Translations under genes and position numbers: made by a program | Shown: positions 37,769 through 51,874 of the stretch, piece by piece | Position numbering within the stretch: the first letter of the stretch is position 1 | Layout of the letters: each line of letters begins with the position of its first letter | NCBI GenBank assembly: GCA_005281725.1 | Contig: SSBO01000001.1 | Coordinates: 8,756,781 to 8,820,780, forward strand | Direction of reading: 5' to 3' | DNA: 64,000 bases | From: Wuchereria bancrofti | Taxonomy: Eukaryota > Nematoda > Chromadorea > Rhabditida > Onchocercidae | The notes under the pieces: generated by a model | What the model saw: the letters and a program-made list of their open reading frames with translations, nothing else | Told to the model about the DNA's origin: nothing | Database searches by the model: none

Positions 37769-40700
37769 CTATTGTGCCTTCTTCAATTTCTGTCGTTTTC
37801 TAGCTGCATCAACATAATCATCGTTGGGTGATAAGCTGCGATGTAGTAACGATATGTTCGATAGTCCAGTAAATATTTCTTCCACAAAAGAGACAGCCTG
37901 AAATTTGAGACGAGTGCAACAATTTTTAACACTACAAAAGACTGCTACATGATTAAAGTCAATTATTTCACGTCACTTTTATGAAATGCTCGCTCTCGCT
38001 TCATTTCACGTCTAGTAAGTAATAAATAAAAATGTAAAACCTTTTGATGATTGAAAAACAGGTATGCAATGAGGAAGAAAAACGGAAGTGCGAAATAGCT
38101 ACCACCAGATATTTCCACTTCAAATTTCCGCTGAAAATTTAATTTAATGAAGTAGGTTGTAAAAGAAAGCTATCGATAAAGTTAATTATCAAAATATGTG
38201 GAAAAAAAACGGAAAATTTTGATAAAGCAATCTTGATTAGTATGCAATCAATCACATTACTACCGTACGAGAATCGTATCATAAAGTGAGATATGTAAAA
38301 AAAGGCCAAACTATAACATTTAAAAAAATCCCAAAAATTCTAATTCATTAGAATCACAACCATATGAATAAGAGACTATCTTCTAAAAAGTGCATGTTGG
38401 AATTTCAACATGGTTGAGCCATACTATCGAATAGTGAGAGATAAGTTAATAGAAGGTAATGCATAATAAGTACTTTATTGAGACAATTATCTAACAAATA
38501 ACTCCTAGAAATTATGAAAAAAAAAGAATGAAAGACAAAAAAATAATTCAAAAAAGAAGGGGAAGAAGTACTTTGTTACACACAAACACCACGACTAACC
38601 TGTGGACGTACAGTTAACGATACAGCTTTAAATGTTTCATTTGCGGTGAAGAAAACTTCGGTAGAATCTAACTTCTGATTACCTATACCATAAATTGTCT
38701 CAAATCGAACCGAATATACCTTTAAAAAATTTCAATGAGTTCAAGAAAGAAAAAAAAATTCCGTACAGAAAACTCAATTGTAACAACTGTAACTAAATAT
38801 TACGTGAGAAATTCCGTTTCAACATGTTAAAATGCGGAGTGAAACTATTTAATTACAATTGATATCAAGGAGTGTAGAAAGTACTGATCTTGTGTTATGT
38901 TCAATCATCTATTTACCAGTGCATAATAATAGCACTAACTAGATACTTCTAACAATTCCTATATAAAACTTAGAAAAAAACGAGACAAAAATCAGAAATC
39001 CATGAGAATGTAACTCACAACATTATCCACTGCAGGAATTTCGAAAAAAAATACAGTGGATGGTGCCACAACGGTTGTCTGATGAACTAAATTACCGCTT
39101 TTGTAAAGACCAATTTTATACTGCGGTGGAGAATTAATATCAACAAATACAACATCACCAGCAATATCTACTCGTTCGTCGATATGTGTTAACACGAAAT
39201 CAATGTCCTTAACATCTTCGGCATTCACCTGGACAAAAAAAAAAAAACAATGTCACACAAATGAGTATTGTTTACTCGGTTACTCGAGTAACAGTAAAGC
39301 TCAGAAACAATCTGAAGTTAAAAGATTATACCCCAAACTATCCATCAGTTCAATATCTACATGATGATTTATTTTATATATGAAATAAGTGCTTCACGTT
39401 AAGAAAGTAAGTTTGATCTGTAAATAAACAATGCATTAAAAAAAGGTCTAAAAAGAACTCATTCATGATAGAATATTGCATCAATTTTTTCCAATTTTTT
39501 GCTTCATTTCATCTTCTAACTAATTACTTGAAAATGTACCATGATATGATAATGTGTTGGGTATGAGTGCAAGCGCTGACCGCTCGGTGTTTTCAGCAAC
39601 AATCGATAAACGCATTTCGGATGAAGACCACGAATCCGATATTCGCCATTTTCGTTCGTTGTGTCTTCCTCTTGTAACTGATTGCACTGTTCCGACACTG
39701 CTTCGACAGTCATTGCTGATACTGGCTGATCAGCTGGGTATGAAACTTTGCCAAAAACACTGTAAGTTTCTTTCTTTCTCTTTTAGAAAATATTTGACCG
39801 AAAAATTACAATCTAGTACATAAGAGATTTCAGATATATCGTGAAGTAAACAAATCTAATATAAAATTAACAATCAGTCCTGGAACTTTAAGAGATTGTT
39901 GAATGACATAAAAGTATAAACATACCCGATAAAGAGCTTCGCTAGTATTACTAGGCTAATATTTTACCCACCGTAAATATTAGAAAATTTGACATTTACC
40001 TGTATGCAAACCGATGCCCCTTCAAATTTACTGTTTCAAATTCACCAGCTTTGATATTTACTGTAATTGATTTTGGATCAAATTTATACTCTTGTAGTAT
40101 CGGACGTAAAAAATATTCGCCAGGTCGCTGAAAACAAATGTTAGATTGTTTAATGATATAAACTGCAAAAAATCATGCAATACCTTTAGGCAATTTGTTC
40201 CAAATTCAATTTTATGTTGTAGTGTTTGCAGCAAAATATATACAGTGTGTTAAACATGTAATCGGTATAAACTAACCAATTAAAATAACGAAACAAAGAA
40301 GTGAGAGTGTTTTAGTTATGCTGAAATGCATCCTGAACACTTCAAGTTACTCATGTATTATATTGTTTCCATAAACATAAAATATCAATATTTAGAGCAG
40401 GACAAAAACGTTTTGTAACTCACTAAGCCAACAAAAATGATTTTTCCGGTATTGTCGATGAAATTATTCGACCGATAATTCTCAGCACCGCTCAAAGAAA
40501 TGAGTACGTTAGAAAGTGGTTCACTCGTCTCAGCATCAGTAGCAATAATAATCAGCTGTGACAATTTTATGGCATTCAACACTCCTAGTTTCTGTGTTTT
40601 TTCAAATTTATATCCACTTTTCTCAGCAGTTATATCTAAATCTTTGACACTTCGCACTGGACCCACCCTGAAAACCACAATTAATCAAAGACTTTTTATA

Positions 40701-43700
40701 TTTTCTTCACAGCATAATTGCATAGACAAGACTTCGAACCAATCAATTAATTGAGACGGTAATCAATCAATCCATCAAACTGTCAGTTAACCATTAAGCA
40801 AATGGAAGATTTAATTTAATGCAAGTTGATCACAGCCAAAATCCTGCATCAACACAATTACCTGAATTTGCCGTTAGTATCGGTCACTGATTCAAGAATA
40901 ACATTTGGATCACTTTTATGTGATGAACGGATATTCACACCTTTGACAGCTGGCACCACTTGTCCTTCCAAAAAGATACCTTTATCAGCTCTAAAAGTTA
41001 TTTCGTCCAAATGACATTCACCTGAAAGCAAAAAGGAATTTTTTTTTTTTAAATTATGAAAGCAGGAAGGTAAAGATGTAAAAATATGTCATTACAAAAG
41101 TAACAGAGTAAAAAGTAGGATAAAATTAAAAAAGTTCACCGCTGAACTTAAAAATATGAGAAGCTGGATTGAAAAGATATATTTTCGACTGAGGTGTAAG
41201 TGTAACAAGTGCATCGGCATCCAGTGCTGATAAATAAAATGTGAAAGTTAATATTTTTTCCGTCGAAGAAGTTACCTAAATGACTTGATTTTAAAACAAA
41301 ACATCTGAAGAAGAAAACGAACAGTAAGAATATAAATAATAAGAATAATTAAGAAAAAATGCATGTATTCGAACGCCAAAGATCTCCACAGTGCTACACA
41401 AAAAAATGCGCCAAATATCTCCACAGTGCTACGCAAATGTTGCTACAGTGGAAATGAGAATTTCTTATGATCTTTCTTACGTATACCTCAAAAGTCCTTC
41501 TTACACAAAACACAATCGTAGAGTATATTTTTGCATATGCTTGTATCCAATTATGTATAATCCCAGTTGATAAAGTAATGGAGCCAAATTTATTAAGCAA
41601 TCCATCTTACAGATGCAAGGATTCCCATGTTAGGAAGGTTTACATGTTGCACTAACCCTCGTTACCAGCTGAGTCAGTCAACTGATTAGTTAGTTGCATT
41701 ATTTAAGTTACTGAAGAGAAAGGAAAAAATTGGAAGATAAAAATACCGGAATCACTTGTTGATCAGTATTGGATTTGACAGATAAGGCAAAATCGTTAAG
41801 CCGATTCACCATATGGTCCAATTTAATCGAAGCGGACATTAGAAATTTTGAAGCAGATGCAACAAGTGGAACTTTTTGTGGAATACTAATTTCGTATGAC
41901 TGTCTGTCGAATTTATGACAAGCTTCAAATATCACAGTATAAATTCCGGTTAAAGGGATGCAGAAGAAAAACTGCCCAGCCGGTATATCAAGTGAACCAC
42001 TGACTTCAGATTTCTCCAACATGCTCCATTTCTAAAATAAATGAATGGATATTTTCTGGACATAGTCCACACTCGCACAATATTGACTGCTTTTGTTAAT
42101 AAACAAGAACCACAAATACTAAATATTTTCAGTGATATAATCCAAACCGCTTTAGCCGGATGTGACAATCGGGTTGTCGTCCGATATCCAACTTGACGAA
42201 ATATGAGGTTATTTAAGTCAGCACGTTCAATAACAATATCCATTTCAGTTTTTTCCCAACAAAATTGATCGTTATCTATTATTTTCACTAAAAATTAATT
42301 GTGGTATAAATCATAAAACACTTTGCAATTTTTAAAAATATGAGATAATTATTAAAAAATAATTTTTCTGAATCATACTAATAGGGCGAAAATATACTTA
42401 CATTTATAGGAATCCGGTAGCATTTCATAGAAAATAAACTGATCAGTGCCTTCAAGGCTTTTTATTAATACATCTCCTTTCCACATTTCTATCTTCAAAA
42501 TAACACAGTCATCTGCAACGTAAAGTTACACATAAAATGTCATATCGCCACACCGATTATTATCGAAAATTCATCATTCGAAATCCCATAATTTAAATTC
42601 TATACCATGTCATAATTTTCTTCCCAGTTTGCTGGAAAATTTTCCGCTGAATCAAAAAAAACGAGAAAAAAATCAGGAAAGAAATGACATGCATAAATTT
42701 GAGATAAAAAAGAACTTTCCGATACAACAATAACCTAACCTGATTTAATTTTGCAAGCAGTAATTGAAAAAATACAAACCTATACAGATGACACTAACAT
42801 TCACATCAGTTTTGAACTGACTAAATACAATATCAAGTGCAGGTCCTTTCGACAAGTCTATTTCATTTTGTTTTGGGGTCATTACTACAGCGCTTACAGA
42901 TGAAACCTAAAATCATAATTCATGCAATTAAATAAAATGAAAGAAAAAAAAAACTACCAAATAGAGGTATAGGTAATCTTTTAACAGATATAAAAAATGC
43001 ATTCGTCGGTGACAAAGCATTAGTCTTTGAAATCAAAATAAAACATATTTGCTTATCTCTTCTTTTTACATGTCTACATAATGCTGTCTAGATATCAGAT
43101 GAATTAAAAATTACTTGAACAGCCCAGCATCATGAAGATCTTCTGGCAAATCAATGAGATCCTTTTCAGTGTACAATTTTGATTATTACTACTATTATTA
43201 ACAAATGAACATATAATTAAAGTAATGTTAGGCTTTAGTACTTTAGACACAAAATTAACCCCGTAAGGGTATAAGGAATTTAAAAAAGAAAAAGTATGAG
43301 TAAAGGCTGAAATTGAACCGAAATAATATATCTGCCAACAGCATGCAAACTGCACATTTTCCCATCGTTTTTAGTACTCAATAATTTCACAGCTTTTGTT
43401 TGCTGATTTGTAAAAATGATCGACATTGCACGACTAATGCTTTCTTCCGCATTTATCGTAACACACACGTCTACACTGAAAAAATGCAAACATTGTGAGA
43501 ATTAATTATTATTTCAAAATATGACATTTTCAAATGTGATGCTATGCCAATATTATAATTTTTACGTCGAAAATGAAAAACCGTTTGTGTAATTCGTTGA
43601 TTTATCAATGAATTACATACTTATCGAATAGTCACATATTAATATCATATTTTAGGTTAAAAATCACTTTAATGATCGATTTCTGCTCAGATGAATAGTG

Positions 43701-46557
43701 TGGGAGATATAAAGTCGTTGAATAGTTCAATTAAGTTCAAAACATGTTTATGAAATATTCGAAAGATAAGCATAATTTACCTTTCTGCAACAATATCCGG
43801 AATTTCTGCTTTTTTTGCAGTCAATTTAATGCTTATCGTGTTAAAAGCAAAATGATCTTTTTTGGCAGTTATTGTGTAGTCTTCATCTTGTAAGCCGTCA
43901 AGTGTATACCTAAAGCCAGGAAAGAACAGTAGTATAACTGAAATATGTTATGAAACCTGTCGAAAATGATCATCATAACAATTTCATTTATCATTGTTAT
44001 TTTGGCTCAAACTGATTTTTCAGCCTAAAAGTTACCATCCGCTTGCATCGGTTTTTCCTTTCCTTTCACCATTCACATAAACAGTTGCATCGACAACTGG
44101 CTGTCCAGATAAAAGCACTTGACCTTTGCTACTAAATCCAAGTGTGTTGAAAATAACCTTCAAATAGACAGAAATATTATCAATAATAGCTAACTGGAAA
44201 TAAGAGTTAATTTGATACTGTGAATAATAGGATTTTATATACTTCTATATATCTTATGAATACATTTTCTGGGTGAAAAAAACTAAATACGAGATACAGT
44301 CAACCATCAGTACTACAAAGTAGATTTACGATAACCTTAGTTATGCACGACATAGTTGATAATTTATAAAACATGTATGCATACATATGGATTGAAAATA
44401 TATATTCCGTCATAAGCAACAGTAGAAATGAAGAGGTGGCCAACCTCAATTTTTAACAAAATATAAAAATGGTAAAAGAATAAAAATTAAGTTCTTCGAT
44501 TCATAAAATTGAAAAATATGACCTTCTCCGCTGATGATCTCATCGTGATTTCCTTCATTTTTGGTGAAAAACTGAAACGAATTTTGTCGGTAGCAAAAGA
44601 TGGATGGATAGTATACGGTCCCGGTGGAAGACATGGGAATTGAGCTATACCATTGCTGTCAGTTTTCATTTTGCAAGCAAGCTTTTCATCAAGTTGTGTT
44701 CCTTCTTCTTCCATATGAACTAATCCCTCGTCGCAGTATGACAACTATAAAAGGATGACAAGAAGAGTCAAAAAACTTTAATACTGAAACATGATCTATA
44801 TTAATTTGCACTATTAACTTATACAAAATATTACCTTTTAGCAAGTGTGACCTAACAATAGCAAGATATGTCTGCATACAATAATACATATTTATACATT
44901 TAATATATTGTTAAAAAAAATAAACTGCTAATTATTCCTGTGAGCAGCCTACAGTTAGCGCTAAATGTGTCTTCTCAGAGGAATGACTGCTCCAAAAAGT
45001 TTAATAAGTGTATTCTGAAACATTAAGAAAAGTAATTACATTGTTAGACAATTTTTGTAACATACTTTTACAGCAATTTTTGAATAAAGTGCTACAGTAA
45101 CTCCAGCTACTTGATGGTTTTTGGATAAAACAGCAACTGTCAACAAATGTCCTGATATTTTCAAATCCGGTGATACATGAATTGGTGATGTCGTAATTGA
45201 TACCGGTACTTTACCACGCTCAATGCATTCTGTACTGTTACCTGCCGTTGATACCTTTATGGAAAGACAAAAATAATTATTAACAAGTAGAAATACCAAC
45301 AAAAGTTAATTAGTTGCTGAAATTTTCAAAAAAAAGAAAAAAAATTGAATGAAATTTTCGTATCATGATTTATAACGATTCGGTTTTTGTGAAACGTGGT
45401 CAAATGTCGAACGCAGTTATTCTAAGAATCTATCTCAGCTACTGAAATAAAACAACGATAATTTCAGCTTACAACTTGGAAATAATTTTACACAGATGGC
45501 TTACTAAATATTTTCCCGGTGAAGCTCGAAATCGATATGCACCATTTGCAACCGTTTTCGCCTCCGATACAATGGTACCATTTTCAGCAATAAGAATTAA
45601 TGCAACATCTGCAGGTCCATTACCATCACCACTTCGTAGTATACCTTCCACAGCGAAAGCATTCAAAACAAAATTTATATCTTCACCTTTTGTGCACAAA
45701 TCATTCTTTCCATCTACTTTCAGATCAAAAGTACTTGGCTCTGAAATAAAGTTTCCAAACTTTTATTTATCCATTTTTCCGAGCAAAGATTAAAAATAAT
45801 AAAGCAAAACAAAAAAAAAAAAGAAAGATGAAGAGACCAGCAAATGAATCCAGGAAATATTTTGCAGCTGTAGAGCCATTTTTATTTCATTTTCCTTTCA
45901 AAAGTTTTAAAATATAATAATTAAGAAATGGTAATGGATCTTCAAAACAGTGTTTACCAAAGAACCATCCATCTGGAGCGAAGAGGCGTATTGAATAATC
46001 GCCTTTGTTATATACCGGAATCATATAATAACCATTCGTCGGACTGCATTCTGTTTCAAATTTCAAATTTCCTTCGGCAGTAAATAGTTTAACCTACTAA
46101 TAAATTTGATTAATTAAAGAAGAAATCATTCGTATACACTAGAAGGAATACACGAATATCCAATTATTTAAATTAATAATATTCTTTATAAAAAAATATC
46201 ATCCTCCGCTGGCATTAGTTTCGGCTGCTAAGCAGAATATTTATTTCTAAAATGATTGAATTTTTGACCTTCCAAAACTAAAAAATCATAAGAAAACCAA
46301 GCTATAGTATATGAGATTAATTTAATTCTAAAAATTTCTGTACCAGTACTTTATCATCATCGCTTGCTAAATAACATATTCTAATAATGATATCTGCTCT
46401 ATGATACTAAATTAAATATTCCAACCTGTATTTTCGAATAATCGATTGGGACATCTGGTGATTTCACAAAACCCCCGCAACTGTAAACTTCAGCTGTTAC
46501 CGTCGAAACAGATATCGAAATCAGTACAAGCCATTTAATTTTATCCATACAACTCAT
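37769..46557 (-). CDS. nra-4: NOMO / NRA-4, ER multipass-translocon component
   Basis: The complete gene has 21 exons from high to low: 46557-46426, 46093-45958, 45740-45505, 45254-45066, 44744-44523, 44157-44036, 43909-43781, 43475-43319, 42906-42780, 42512-42402, 42287-42148, 42031-41747, 41275-41140, 41021-40862, 40667-40424, 40127-40000, 39759-39540, 39228-39019, 38719-38600, 38130-38041, 37897-37769. They total 3,423 nt, one frame, about 1,140 aa (vertebrate NOMO about 1,220). A signal peptide (about 1-22) precedes the family's CGGFVK start. A string of beta-sandwich (Ig/carboxypeptidase-regulatory-like) lumenal repeats follows; landmarks include CTKGEDINFVLNAF, FRQVGYRTTTRLSH and NGEYRIRGLHPKCVYR. 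One transmembrane segment (about 1,079-1,094, SYFALPFFFLIAYLFF) is followed by a short cytosolic tail ending KKAQ, a dilysine-type ER signal. NOMO works with nicalin and TMEM147 (BOS complex); the worm protein is linked to nicotinic receptor assembly. A second in-frame Met is at 46,548. Confidence 0.94.
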
Positions 46558-47530
46558 ACCTTCAATGTATGAAAAGTTTAGTCGGAAATTTCCATAAGAA
46601 TGTTCATTTTTCCTCTTTTAAATGTGCAAGTGGGTAGCGCAGTAATTACTATCGTTATTGCAATAAGTAAGAGAATAAGTAGGAGCAGTACGAACTTTGA
46701 CACGCACTAGCGAATATCTTGATTTACTTTATTATAACACAGGAAACGAAACTAGAAGTGTTAAAATAACAGGATAATAAGTTTCCAAATCACATTTGAA
46801 AATATTTAAGATCGTTACATAAAATTTATGAAGAAATATTACAAATAAAATAGAAATATTATAAATAATCTAAAAACAATAAATTATAATTAAAAACAAT
46901 AATGGATAAAAAAGGACTGAAATAATTTTTAAAAAAAAAAGTGAAATCATGAATAATACAGTCGATTCGTAATAACCGAAATTGCTAACCAACAAAAAAA
47001 AAATTTTTGAACGCTTACAAATCTATTCAATTACCATACACCTAGAACTGTTACATGAATGAAAAAGAGTTTCGATGAATGAGACGAGATAGAGCCACAA
47101 AAGCTAGAGTCGAACATTCGTAATTGATATCTAAACTGTGTTCATATTAAAACCGTCCCATAATACATAACCTGAGTTGTATCAACAGTGGTTTGACAAT
47201 GTAAAGGGATAAAGACATATCCGAGAAAGATTTTAATAAGTTAAGGAAGCTACATATCGATGACTACCTAAATTTTGTTGTAGCAAACATATAAAGTATA
47301 AGCTCTTTAGGACATATGTACATTTAAAACTTAATAAAAAGAAAAATCTGGTTCACTTATAAAATAAATTTCAGCATAACCTTCCATTAACACAGTAAAA
47401 CAGCCTTGAACTCCAGTGTTACAAGTGAGCAAACTTAAACAGCTTACATAATTTCAGCAATCACAGTATTCACTTGATAATTTTATCCTTTCTTCTGCAA
47501 TAATCTTAAAATGATTATTACTAGCACAAT
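46558..47530. other. Gap between ZnT and NOMO genes
   Basis: These 973 bp separate two genes on the same strand. The gap holds the second copy of the dispersed repeat and otherwise A/T-rich sequence. NOMO's promoter or trans-splice site must lie here unless the two genes are co-transcribed. Confidence 0.6.
47122..47247. repeat. Dispersed repeat copy 2
   Basis: This is the counterpart of 23,821-23,943 in the same orientation, with about a dozen substitutions and a small indel. It lacks the palindromic end seen in copy 1. Confidence 0.8.
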
Positions 47531-50500
47531 TCATATATCAACCCTTGTGTTTAGTTCAAATAACGGTTTACAGAATTTGCATGATAACATGAAAGTTTCG
47601 TATTGTTCGATTTGTATCGTAGCCAGATGTATACCGTGCTTGAAGCGTATAAGTCTACTAGCTATTTGCATTGTTTCGGTTGCTTTCTCTGGTTCATCTG
47701 CAATAAATATCAAAAAGAGAGTGCAGTTTATTCACCATTCCAAAACTGCTAAAAATGGCTCATAAAATAATTCTTAATAAGGATAATAATAAACATTAGA
47801 GCATTTCCAGCTGATCATATTATTTTAAGGTTGCATTCGGTTTTCATTGGCTAATTCTCGCTATTTGTGAAAAAGCTTTAGATAGAGAAACTTTAAATGT
47901 CTTGTCCACTGAACTTAACAACGACAGTACACTATTAATACAAGCATTTAGATTACGGTTAAAAATATTGAAGATATGCTCTATATTGTTAAGCATTAAT
48001 TTCAAAAAATAAAGAAATTGCATTTGTACACTTCATGCATTTTATAAAAGCAAGCATACCAATGGCCAAATGAACTGCTAAAGCTGTTTTGTCCATATTT
48101 AATGACCACACATGCAAGCTATGCAATGTTCTTACACCATTTATGTTCAACAAATCATTTTGTAAGTTACCGTAATTGATATGTGCAGGTGTTCCTGAAA
48201 AATTAATGATTTCCCATACTTCTTGCCAATCACAAATTTGGTTATGCAACAAAATAAATTTGAAAAAAATGACCTTAACGCTAGAGGGAAAAAAGGAAGA
48301 ATTAATTTTGTGAATAGTTTTTATTTAAGGAGTATGGGAAATATAGGTTTTTACTAGTACCTTCCATCAATATGAAGAAAATATCACGAATTACAGTGAC
48401 ACTTGTGAAAAGTACGATTACAGAAAATAGAAAAGTGCATAACGGATCAGCTAGTTTCCAATCTGTTACCTGCAATAAATAAAGCTGTAGGAAAATGTAA
48501 AGAGGAAGTAATTTGCAATATTAATGAAATTTTTTTCTTCTAAATTTACAAATGGAAGAAACCCTTTTTTTTGCTCTTCTCATTCTACTAAAAAGAATAT
48601 CCGTGACAGAAAATACAACACCAGCAACAACACACTATCAACTTGCCTTAATGACGATAGCAGCAGTTAGAACACCAATGCTCTGGATAAAATCACCGAG
48701 AACATGGATGAAAGCCGCACGTACATTCACATTAGCACTAAACAATGTAACCCAATAAGTTTGAAAATACATCTTCATTACAGTTACATCCTTATCAATA
48801 TCACGTACGGTAAAATCAGTTTTCAAAACACAATTTCGGTTATTGTTATTCACATAAAAATTAAAAAAAAAGTACCTACTGGCTGTGACTATGATCTATA
48901 TCTTGTGGATGAGCACAACGGAAATACCGCAAAACGAATCCCATTATAATATTAAATATTACACCTGCGCTTGCTGTTACAATCATTGTATTTGCATCAA
49001 CCTGAAATTGTCACACCAAATAAAATCCTTCGATTTTAAAAAAGACCTACGTAATTTGGAAAATTTCCTATATCAAGTTAAAAATAAAAAGGAAATACCA
49101 AATTCTTTTGTATTCTCGATATTTTACTTTAGTATCATTTTCATATGATTAAATTAAGTCAACAGAAACATATATTAAATTCAAACATAATTTTTACTAA
49201 CAACGTAAAAAGGTTCAAATTCCGATATTATTTTTTAAAAGAAAATTTTATTCGTAAATAAAATTTGTTGTCCATTTAGTACTTTCTGGACAACGACTAA
49301 CATCATATTGATTCGCATTTTCCGAAGTGCATTTCGAATATATAACTTTGATATTGTGCAAAAAATTTTATTTACTTAGCATTTTAAAAGTTTATGATAT
49401 GCCAAACATTACAAGAACTATTACCATTCCAATAAATTTGCCTTGTTATAGATCATACGTCTCATACAATGGAAAGTCAAATTTCCAAAGGAATTCTACA
49501 GTTCTCAATAAGTTATTTTAAATACTAATGGTTCCTTAAATTAACATATTAAGATTGGAATGCTCAATTACTGTTCAAATTTTAACTACGATTGCAGCCC
49601 TCTAATTAAAGTCAAAACCTGAATTGTTTAAACATATAATTCGAGTTATCACTAAATTATGAAAAAAGAAAAAGATGTTATTACAGGCACAGTAAACAAA
49701 CAAACATCGAAATTATTGTCGATAATCCGCTGTAAAGCAAGCATAACAAGCATCGTTGTAAGAATCCATATGATTATAATCGATATCGTAGCACCCAAAA
49801 TCTCCGCACGAAGGAAACCAAATGATAAGCGGTGATTTGCTATAACTTTCACTGTAGTTTACACAATCAGTATTAGGTTATTCAACATTTTCTATTGGTG
49901 TAATCAATATGCAATGTACAAACCGTACATCCAGATCAAATCAAAATTGTTCATTCTGCATACAATTTAGGTTTTCTTTTCTTTCTGGTTTCCAACACAG
50001 ATCCTTTTCATGTTTTTCAACACATTACTCAATTCAAAAGAATATGCGTCAATAATGAAATGATGTCAGATGCGCAGTATTCTCGCGATACTAAAGAACA
50101 ATGAGTCAAAACTTCAATGTTGCTAAAAGATATTTAATTACTTATATACTGTCTGATATTCGGTACGTGCTTACACTTTTAAGGAAAACGCTAAATTTGG
50201 GGAAATAAAAAAAGAGGCAATTGTTTCTTTAGTGTTAAAGACGTTCCGATTATCTAATAAACGGAAGAAAGTCTGACACAAAAATCAAACCAGGAGAGCG
50301 CGAAAGTCGAATTGCTATGATAGATATAATAAAGGAGAGCAAATCACTTAGCATATGTCCAGCGTCAGTCATTATGGCTAAACTTCGGGCCAAAACGCCA
50401 CCGCTAAATTCAGCAATGATAAAAACGGCACTTAAAATTGCTACCACTACCAATGATTGTTCAGCTCTTCGATCCTGGAAATATATAAAGTCTATTACTA

Positions 50501-51363
50501 AATTTTTTTCCGTTTGATATTAAATTAGCTTTGCTTTTAAATTATAACTACTGCCTAAATTGGTAGCTAAATTTTCATCCAGTTTTGAATAAAATATGTA
50601 TATAAATGTGAACAGAATGTTCAATACACAATCCTGCTATTTCTGAGGAAATGCAACTTACATGCAAATAATAAACTTATCCTGCTGAATAGTTTAACAA
50701 AATGACGTTTTAAAATGTCAACAGTGGATCTTGAGTAAAACGTCAGATTTTGAAAAAAAAGGCAACTGAATGATAAAAACTTATCAATCAAGCAAATTTA
50801 ACTGCTTAAACATCACTTCCATGAAATATAATCGATGTAATAAGACTAATAAAATGATATGATAAAATTAACAGAATAATCTAGGTACTACATGCAATAA
50901 CACGGTCAATATGAATACAGTCAATAGATTAGCAACTGATATAATTGACATATTGATCATGTTACAATCGATATAACATGGTCATAAAGTCGTACGATTG
51001 ATGGACTAACAAAAACAATGGAACCATATGATCATGCTGAGTGTATCATTAATGCGAAAATGTGATCGGTGTAATGATTATATTTCCCCATTGCTACTGA
51101 TGTAGAACAACTTAATACTTGTTAAGTTTTTCGAAAAATGTAAATAAAAGTCAATAAACGTTACGGAAAAGCGGGAAATGAATAAAACGAAATATATATA
51201 CCTCTTTTTGGGATAGCAACAAAAAATGACAGTGTTCCTGCAGGTGAGAATGATCGACTGATTCTTGTTCATCATCACAACTATCCTGATCATTATAGAT
51301 TACATTTCGATCATCATTATCATCATTTGAAGTGTTATTTGTTCTCCATAATGTCCTCAACAT
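47531..51363 (-). CDS. ZnT-type zinc transporter (SLC30/CDF family)
   Basis: The complete gene has 8 exons: 51363-51202, 50474-50291, 49851-49706, 49001-48880, 48737-48647, 48469-48361, 48194-48060, 47697-47531. They total 1,116 nt, 371 aa, the usual length. The protein moves zinc (by proton exchange in this family) from the cytosol into vesicles or out of the cell. Zinc-site residues are visible in TM2 (MTDAGHMLSD, H94 and D98) and TM5 (HVLGDF, H216 and D220). FLRAEILGA lies at the TM3 start, and a short His-rich loop (DHSHSHANVNVR) lies between TM4 and TM5. The C-terminal cytosolic domain has GVRTLHSLHVWSLN and ends with CKFC. The N-terminus is acidic and has a HCH motif. It is closest in pattern to the ZnT2/3/4/8 group and worm CDF-2/TTM-1; the exact orthologue is uncertain. 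The intron after exon 5 starts with GC (AAG|GCAAGT). TACTGCAG, 33 nt before the ATG, may be a spliced-leader acceptor. Confidence 0.94.
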
Positions 51364-51843
51364 TTCGTTTGAACAGACAAATCGATTACAGTATGGCTGC
51401 AGTAATAAATATCAAAAACATAATGAAGTCATTTAATGGAAATATTCAAGTCCTATCGATCCACCCGAAAAATTCTAGACAATAGGCGGCACCTCCGCAC
51501 CTGTGTGACATTTCCGCATTCCCAGAATTGCTTCCATGCATTACGTGAAGCTATTCTAACACGGCCCTACCACGAAAACTATTATCCTAAACTGATGAAA
51601 TTTGAAAAAACACAATGTTAGGAATGCAATCGACAACATGAATAAGACATTTTCTCTAATAAGCGAGAATTCTTGAATAAACATCGATTAAGGTATGTTT
51701 AACTTCCTTTTTGGTGTCTCTTTTTTTTTTACTTGCATTTAAATCAAACTAAACTTTTACTTATAATATATACCGTTTCCTTAAACCTGGAAAGTTGAAA
51801 TCAAATTTAAAATAAAAAAATTCTCCACAACTAAATGTTAAGG

Positions 51844-51874
51844 AAGAATGGTGAAATGACGTTTCACCATTCTT
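51844..51874. repeat. Perfect 13-bp hairpin
   Basis: AAGAATGGTGAAA and TTTCACCATTCTT pair exactly around a 5-nt loop and are followed by a T-rich run. The structure could be a transposon footprint or a short structured transcript end; nothing shows which. Confidence 0.6.

Noticed and set aside
42606..42646. Extra NOMO exon between exons 9 and 10 (minus strand)
   Set aside because: It has AG and GT borders, but including it shifts the frame. Direct joining gives the family's C-x-D-x-C pattern.
48638..48853. Longer ZnT exon 5 reading from 48,853
   Set aside because: The acceptor at 48,738 joins in frame with the His-rich loop. The upstream part is intron read-through.
49205..49230. tRNA B-box-like GGTTCAAATTCC
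   Set aside because: One base too long for the T-loop consensus and no cloverleaf around it. I found no tRNA in the window.
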